Source: G963674685 sp963674685
GTDB taxonomy: Bacteria; Lernaellota; Lernaellaia; JACKCT01
DNA: 64,000 bases
Assembly: GCA_963674685.2 (NCBI GenBank)
Contig: CAXXWT010000003.1
Span: 434,001-498,000 of the forward strand
Direction: 5' to 3'
Below the pieces are notes generated by a model. The model had not been told where the DNA came from and did not search any database. It saw only the letters and a list, made by a program, of their open reading frames with translations. Positions 60,566-64,000 of the stretch are shown here, piece after piece. The stretch's first letter is position 1; each line of letters starts with the position of its first letter. The position numbers and the translations under genes were made by a program.

Positions 60566-62241
60566 GAGATGGGATTGTCCCATACTTCAGTCAGTTGCCG
60601 TCGAATATAACCTTCATCGATGCCGACTGTTTCTGCAAGTTCCGTGATTGTATGGAATTGCCCATTCTCCATCGCCTCCATCCAGGCATGGGCCCTGGCG
60701 ATGGCGACGGCGCGGGGGTCGGGGGCTGTGTTGGGCGGATCGATGGGGCTTGTGCCGTCCGGCAGGATGATCTGCTTGCGGCCCCCGTACTGGCGAGTGG
60801 AGAAGTCGATGGAGAGGGACAGCGGTTCGCCGGGCTCGATGTCGGGCGCTCCGCTCACTTCGGCTGCAAGGGCCGCGATGCCCCGGTCGTGGAACACCAG
60901 GTCCAGGCGATCGTCCCAGACGACTGCTTCCCTGACGACCAACCCCACGATCCGGGCTTGTTCACCGGGGTATAGTTCGTCCCACAGAGCCTCAAAATCG
61001 CGGAGCCGGGTGATGACCTCGGCGTCAGTGATGGGGGTGGCGTATTCGCCGGTGGGGTCTGGCTCGATCACCTCCTTGGCCACCCTGCATACTCTTCCCA
61101 CAATTTCCGGCGCCTGCAACACCCGCCGGACCTGCTGGACTATCAGTGCCTCGATGTCGCCGGCGGGCAGTGTGCGCACGGGGCATGCGTCGTAACCCGA
61201 TTTCCGCGCCTGGAGACACAGGTAGTATCGGTACGTCTTCCCGTTTTTCCTGGCGAATGTCGCGCCCATGGAGGTGCCGCAGTGGCCGCAACGCAATATG
61301 CCCTTGAGCATGGCTGGCGTCTTGGCACGTGGACTGGAGGCCCCGGACTGGGTATTGGCGGCGAGCATCCTTTGGGTTGCGTCCCAGGTGGCCCGGGGAA
61401 TGATGGCCGTATGTTCGCCGGGGTAGACCTCGCCCTTGTGCGGAATGTCGCCCAGATAGTGAACATTGTTGAGCACCCGATATACCTGGGATTTATTCCA
61501 GGGCTTGCCAGGAATTTCGCGGCCAGCCTTGGTGATCCACGCCTTGGTTGTGTGGCCGTCGCGATTCAGTTCCCTGGCCAGTTCGGTCGCAGACCCCAGG
61601 GCCATGTATCGCTTGAAAATCCGGCGCACGAGCCGGGCTTCGCCCTCATTGACGATCAGTTTCTTGGCCTCACGGTCCACATCATACCCCAGCGGCGGCA
61701 CACCCCCGAGGTACATGCCACGCCTTTTCATGGCGGCGACTTTGTCCCGGATGCGCTCGCTGGCGATCTCCCGCTCGAACTGGGCAAAGGATAGTAAGAG
61801 GTTGAGGGTTAAACGCCCCATCGATGTGTTCGTGTTGAAGCTCTGTGTCACGCTTACGAAGGAAATGTTATTATTATCAAACATTTCGATCATCCGGGAA
61901 AAGTCGAGGAGGCTTCGGCTCAGGCGGTCAACCTTGTAAACGACGACCATGTCGAAGCACCCGGCCTGGGCGTCGGCAATCAGGCGCTTGAGCGCCGGCC
62001 TTTCCATAGTACCCCCGGAAAAACCGCCATCATCGTAGCGGTCCGGCATCTCCCTCCACCCCTCGTGCCGCTGGCTTGCGATGTAGGATTCGCAGGACTC
62101 TCGCTGGGCGTCGAGGCTGTTGAATTCGGCGTCCAAGCCTTCTTCGGTGCTTTTCCGGGTGTAGATCGCGCAGCGGATTGTCGTGGGTTTGTTCGATCCA
62201 TTTCCGCCATTTTTCCCATTGCCGTTTCCACGCCCCATCAT
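60562..62241 (-). CDS. Large serine recombinase (right prophage)
   Basis: 559 residues. Ser31 in YTRKSTEEGLDAEFNSLDAQ, then YDDGGFSGGTMERPALKRLI, VYKVDRLSRSLLDFSRMI, and SMGRLTLNLLLSFAQFEREI; recombinase domain; zinc ribbon (CGHCGTSM, then YLCLQARKSGYDAC). Related to but clearly different from the left recombinase, with a longer C-terminal region (REAVVWDDRLDLVFHDRGIA). Its TAA overlaps the TAG of the host gene at 60565, so the prophage border lies here. It is coupled to DUF2924 by an ATGA overlap. Confidence 0.93.
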   Translation of the reverse strand: MMGRGNGNGKNGGNGSNKPTTIRCAIYTRKSTEEGLDAEFNSLDAQRESCESYIASQRHEGWREMPDRYDDGGFSGGTMERPALKRLIADAQAGCFDMVVVYKVDRLSRSLLDFSRMIEMFDNNNISFVSVTQSFNTNTSMGRLTLNLLLSFAQFEREIASERIRDKVAAMKRRGMYLGGVPPLGYDVDREAKKLIVNEGEARLVRRIFKRYMALGSATELARELNRDGHTTKAWITKAGREIPGKPWNKSQVYRVLNNVHYLGDIPHKGEVYPGEHTAIIPRATWDATQRMLAANTQSGASSPRAKTPAMLKGILRCGHCGTSMGATFARKNGKTYRYYLCLQARKSGYDACPVRTLPAGDIEALIVQQVRRVLQAPEIVGRVCRVAKEVIEPDPTGEYATPITDAEVITRLRDFEALWDELYPGEQARIVGLVVREAVVWDDRLDLVFHDRGIAALAAEVSGAPDIEPGEPLSLSIDFSTRQYGGRKQIILPDGTSPIDPPNTAPDPRAVAIARAHAWMEAMENGQFHTITELAETVGIDEGYIRRQLTEVWDNPIS

Positions 62242-62744
62242 TTGCCCCCGTTGTCACGCAGACCGAAAAACAGGGGACCATTCCACTTGGTGCCGGTGAT
62301 TTGCCTGGCGACTGCCGACAATGATCGGAATTTTCGGCCCTGGTAATCGAATCCGCCGTCCAGCACCATCACCTCGTGACGCTCACCGTTCCACTCGCGG
62401 ATCAGCATGGTGCCGGGAAGCAGCTGATCGGGTTTGCCGTTTTGCACCTTCCGGCCCAGTTCGTCGTAACCGGCATCCTTCAGAATCTGTTTCATCCGGA
62501 TCTTCGTTTCATCTGATATGCCGCCCCAGGTGAGTTCCTGGATTCGAAACGCCAACCGCTTTCGCATCATGACCTTGCCGTATCCCGGCGGATCGGTTCC
62601 GAAGAGTTCCCACCACTTGTCCCGCAGCTGGTTGAGGTCCATGGACTGCAGGGCCGCGATCCTGCGAAGGACCGTGGGGTCATTGTAGTTGGGGGACGAT
62701 TTGGCGGGCGCCCGTTTCCCCTTTATTTGCTCGCCTGATTTCAC
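62238..62744 (-). CDS. DUF2924 protein (right prophage)
   Basis: 168 residues. RDKWWELFGTDPPGYGKVMM, KRLAFRIQELTWGGIS, LPGTMLIREWNGERHEVMVL, GGFDYQGRKFRSLSAVARQI, WNGPLFFGL is the DUF2924 pattern. Homologous to the left copy but well diverged, in contrast to the repressors. A 4-base overlap joins it to the recombinase. Confidence 0.85.
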   Translation of the reverse strand: MKSGEQIKGKRAPAKSSPNYNDPTVLRRIAALQSMDLNQLRDKWWELFGTDPPGYGKVMMRKRLAFRIQELTWGGISDETKIRMKQILKDAGYDELGRKVQNGKPDQLLPGTMLIREWNGERHEVMVLDGGFDYQGRKFRSLSAVARQITGTKWNGPLFFGLRDNGGK

Positions 62745-62959
62745 TCGCCGTCTCCTTTCTCCGTTGGTTCGTCGGCTTCATGAAGGCTCTGGGGGGTGGA
62801 AACCTCAAGGCAATTCTCCGGGTTGGGCGCAGGTTTTTTGGGCGTCAAAACACATCGCCGCGCCGCTTCCCTTTTCCTCAGGCGCCAGATGCCCTCGGCC
62901 AGGATTTCGGCGATGAGATCGAAGGGGTCGTGCGTAAATGGTTCATACCGGGTGGTCAT
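62741..62959 (-). CDS. Small hypothetical protein, first gene of the right recombinase operon
   Basis: 72 residues (MTTRYEPFTHDPFDLIAEIL onward). It holds the same slot as the gene at 44806, behind the same conserved leader, but apart from a short helix the two proteins differ. Basic middle (WRLRKREAARRC), acidic end. Function unknown. Confidence 0.6.
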   Translation of the reverse strand: MTTRYEPFTHDPFDLIAEILAEGIWRLRKREAARRCVLTPKKPAPNPENCLEVSTPQSLHEADEPTEKGDGE

Positions 62960-63048
62960 GGTTTTCCCTGCTTTTTATTGCTCCTACCTTCCCAAGTCAG
63001 GAAAAACCGAAAACGTGACATCGAACGTCTGAAAAGGCGCTTCGCCCC

Positions 63049-63067
63049 TTCACATGAGGCTTCACAT
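63049..63067. promoter_or_regulatory. Operator-like repeat in the right divergent promoter
   Basis: TTCACATGAGGCTTCACAT: two TTCACAT copies 12 bases apart, identical to the left site read on the other strand. Confidence 0.5.
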
Positions 63068-63072
63068 TTTAC

Positions 63073-63100
63073 TTGACATTGGACGGGGCGGCATTAAAAT
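63073..63100 (+). promoter_or_regulatory. Promoter of the right LexA-like repressor
   Basis: TTGACA (63073-63078), 16-base spacer, TAAAAT (63095-63100), 32 bases before the ATG at 63132. Confidence 0.78.
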
Positions 63101-63131
63101 ATTTCACTTGTTTATCTCTTCGGGGAACACG

Positions 63132-63770
63132 ATGAGAGACGATTTGACCGCAAGACAATTGGACCTTCTGGCTTACCTGGAAAAGAGCCTGAAACGCTCC
63201 GGCAAGATTCCAAGCTTGCGCCAAACGGGTGAGGACCTCGGAGTCAGCCACGCCGCCATTCTCCAACTATTTCAGGGGCTCGAGGAAAAAGGGTATGTGC
63301 GCCGAGAAGGACGATACAGCCGGACAGTCCATTTATTGAATCGTGCTGGCGAAGCTTTGGCAGAGCAGCGTTCGCGGGAGATCCCTATTATCGGTCACAT
63401 CGCAGCCGGGCTGCCGATGTACGCCCAGGAGGAATGGGACGGCACTCTGGTGGTGGATTCGTCGGTGTATCGTGATCCGCATCTTTTTGCACTGCGTGTC
63501 GATGGGGATTCGATGATAGGCGCGGGGATTTTGGACGGCGACCTTGTGATCTGCGAACCTCGGCAATTCGCGGAGGACAGTGAAATCGTCGTTGCGCTGA
63601 TCAACCATGAAAACGCCACGGTAAAGCGGTTTTACATGCATAAGAACCGGATCGAGCTTCGTCCGGAAAACAAAAGATATAAGTCCAGGTTTTATGGATT
63701 CGACGAGGTCTTGGTGCAGGGGAAGATAATAGGTGTGCATCGAGGGCCCAAGGCAATCACTGATTCATAG
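63132..63770 (+). CDS. LexA-like self-cleaving repressor (right copy)
   Basis: 212 residues, with the same winged helix, Ala-Gly cleavage site and Ser/Lys pair as the left copy. Only Leu for Met at position 10 and Val for Met near 112 differ. It is read away from the recombinase operon and towards the unknown gene at 63782. Two prophages with nearly the same repressor should share immunity and be induced together by DNA damage. Confidence 0.92.
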   Translation: MRDDLTARQLDLLAYLEKSLKRSGKIPSLRQTGEDLGVSHAAILQLFQGLEEKGYVRREGRYSRTVHLLNRAGEALAEQRSREIPIIGHIAAGLPMYAQEEWDGTLVVDSSVYRDPHLFALRVDGDSMIGAGILDGDLVICEPRQFAEDSEIVVALINHENATVKRFYMHKNRIELRPENKRYKSRFYGFDEVLVQGKIIGVHRGPKAITDS

Positions 63771-63781
63771 GGGGGAAGGTC

Positions 63782-64000
63782 ATGGCGACCGTCAAACTGA
63801 GTCGATTTGCGCGAGTGGATGTTTTACGTCAAGCCCGTCCGAAATGGTTAAAGAAACTGTTCGATCCGCACGAGTCCTTTTTCACCAGCCGGGGTGTTGT
63901 TTTCGACGAATCGGAAGAGTTCGATTACGAAAAACTGGCGAAAGTATTTGTCAAACATGACCCGGACATGCCGGACGACTTGATCGAATCGTTGTTTTTC
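63782..64000 (+). CDS. Unknown protein after the right repressor (partial, cut by window edge)
   Basis: First 73 residues (MATVKLSRFARVDVLRQARP onward) of the homologue of the left gene at 42786-43982. It differs at about a dozen positions, mostly in the last third, so divergence rises sharply just past the repressor. GGGGGAAGGTC is the ribosome-binding site in both. Confidence 0.7.
   Translation, partial: MATVKLSRFARVDVLRQARPKWLKKLFDPHESFFTSRGVVFDESEEFDYEKLAKVFVKHDPDMPDDLIESLFF

Larger units (their letters stand above)
62958..63770 (+). repeat. Long inverted repeat, right arm
   Basis: Counterpart of 43994-44805, in opposite orientation. Covers the promoter region and the whole repressor gene; differences are scattered single bases, most of them in the promoter (near 63025-63035 and 63082-63105). 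Confidence 0.85.
60562..64000. mobile_element. Right prophage (left border and first genes only)
   Basis: Same module order as the right end of the left prophage, inverted: serine recombinase, DUF2924, small protein, divergent LexA-like repressor, unknown gene. It continues past the window end. Confidence 0.82.

Noticed and set aside
60219..60647. His/Arg-rich and Met/Thr-rich frames over the Asp-rich linker; similar frames at 54248-54430, 55358-55549 and 51259-51561
   Set aside because: Frame-shifted or antisense readings of GAC/GAT repeats that code for the Asp linkers.
1..64000. CRISPR arrays, rRNA or tRNA genes, insertion sequences
   Set aside because: No regularly spaced repeats of suitable length, no rRNA stretches, no full tRNA cloverleaf and no transposase gene were seen. 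The only repeat cluster is the iteron array, whose spacing is irregular and both-handed.

Overview
The window is mostly temperate-phage DNA in a fairly GC-rich bacterial chromosome. About 13 kb of host sequence (roughly 47.6-60.5 kb) lies between two prophages that point towards each other. The host genes encode lipoproteins with long Asp-rich, Ser/Ala-interrupted linkers after the lipobox Cys, a multi-PAS hybrid histidine kinase, and a protein whose Asp-rich C-terminus ends in Gly-Cys-Gly-Cys. This points to an uncultured, predatory- or deltaproteobacteria-like Gram-negative lineage (Myxococcota/Bradymonadales/Lernaellota-like). That is an inference from style, not from a marker gene.

Left prophage (1 to about 47.6 kb, left end outside the window). 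This is a contractile-tailed phage and nearly all of it is read on the minus strand. From right to left: a LexA-like repressor, two unknown proteins, a Com-like zinc protein, a sigma-like factor, a RecB/Cas4-type nuclease, an SSB-like protein, a RecD2-like helicase, an unknown protein, a TOTE-type AEP primase-helicase, a 400 bp iteron array that looks like a replication origin, DUF4406 and nuclease genes, a Mor-like activator, a TerS candidate, TerL, portal, a 1530-residue head-morphogenesis/polyvalent protein, a very unusual protein fusing two D12 adenine methyltransferases to the prohead protease and scaffold, decoration protein, major capsid protein, connectors, tail sheath, tube, a -1-frameshifted assembly chaperone, tape measure and baseplate hub. 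Two plus-strand blocks interrupt this order: a cassette of small genes ending in a tyrosine recombinase between terS and terL (25.4-28.8 kb), and a moron-like pair led by a secreted protein at 15.7-16.8 kb. The plus-strand operon at the right end (44.8-47.6 kb) carries a small protein, DUF2924, a large serine recombinase and an HTH protein.

Host segment (about 48-60.5 kb). A hybrid histidine kinase coupled to a tiny Asp-rich lipoprotein and a TetR regulator is divergent from a six-gene plus-strand operon. That operon encodes an Asp-rich lipoprotein of unknown function, an alpha/beta-hydrolase lipoprotein, a GH31 lipoprotein, a dolichol/phytol-kinase-like membrane protein, a sialidase-like lipoprotein and a secreted helical protein. 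Two 18 bp palindromes in the divergent region are convincing TetR operators, one of them over a good promoter. The set reads as an envelope-tethered glycan-processing operon.

Right prophage (60.56 kb to beyond the window). It starts with a second, different serine recombinase whose stop codon overlaps the last codons of the final host gene. DUF2924, a small protein and a divergently read LexA-like repressor follow; the repressor differs from the left copy by only two residues. The start of the same unknown gene that follows the left repressor is cut by the window edge. The two repressor/promoter modules form an inverted repeat of about 0.8 kb.
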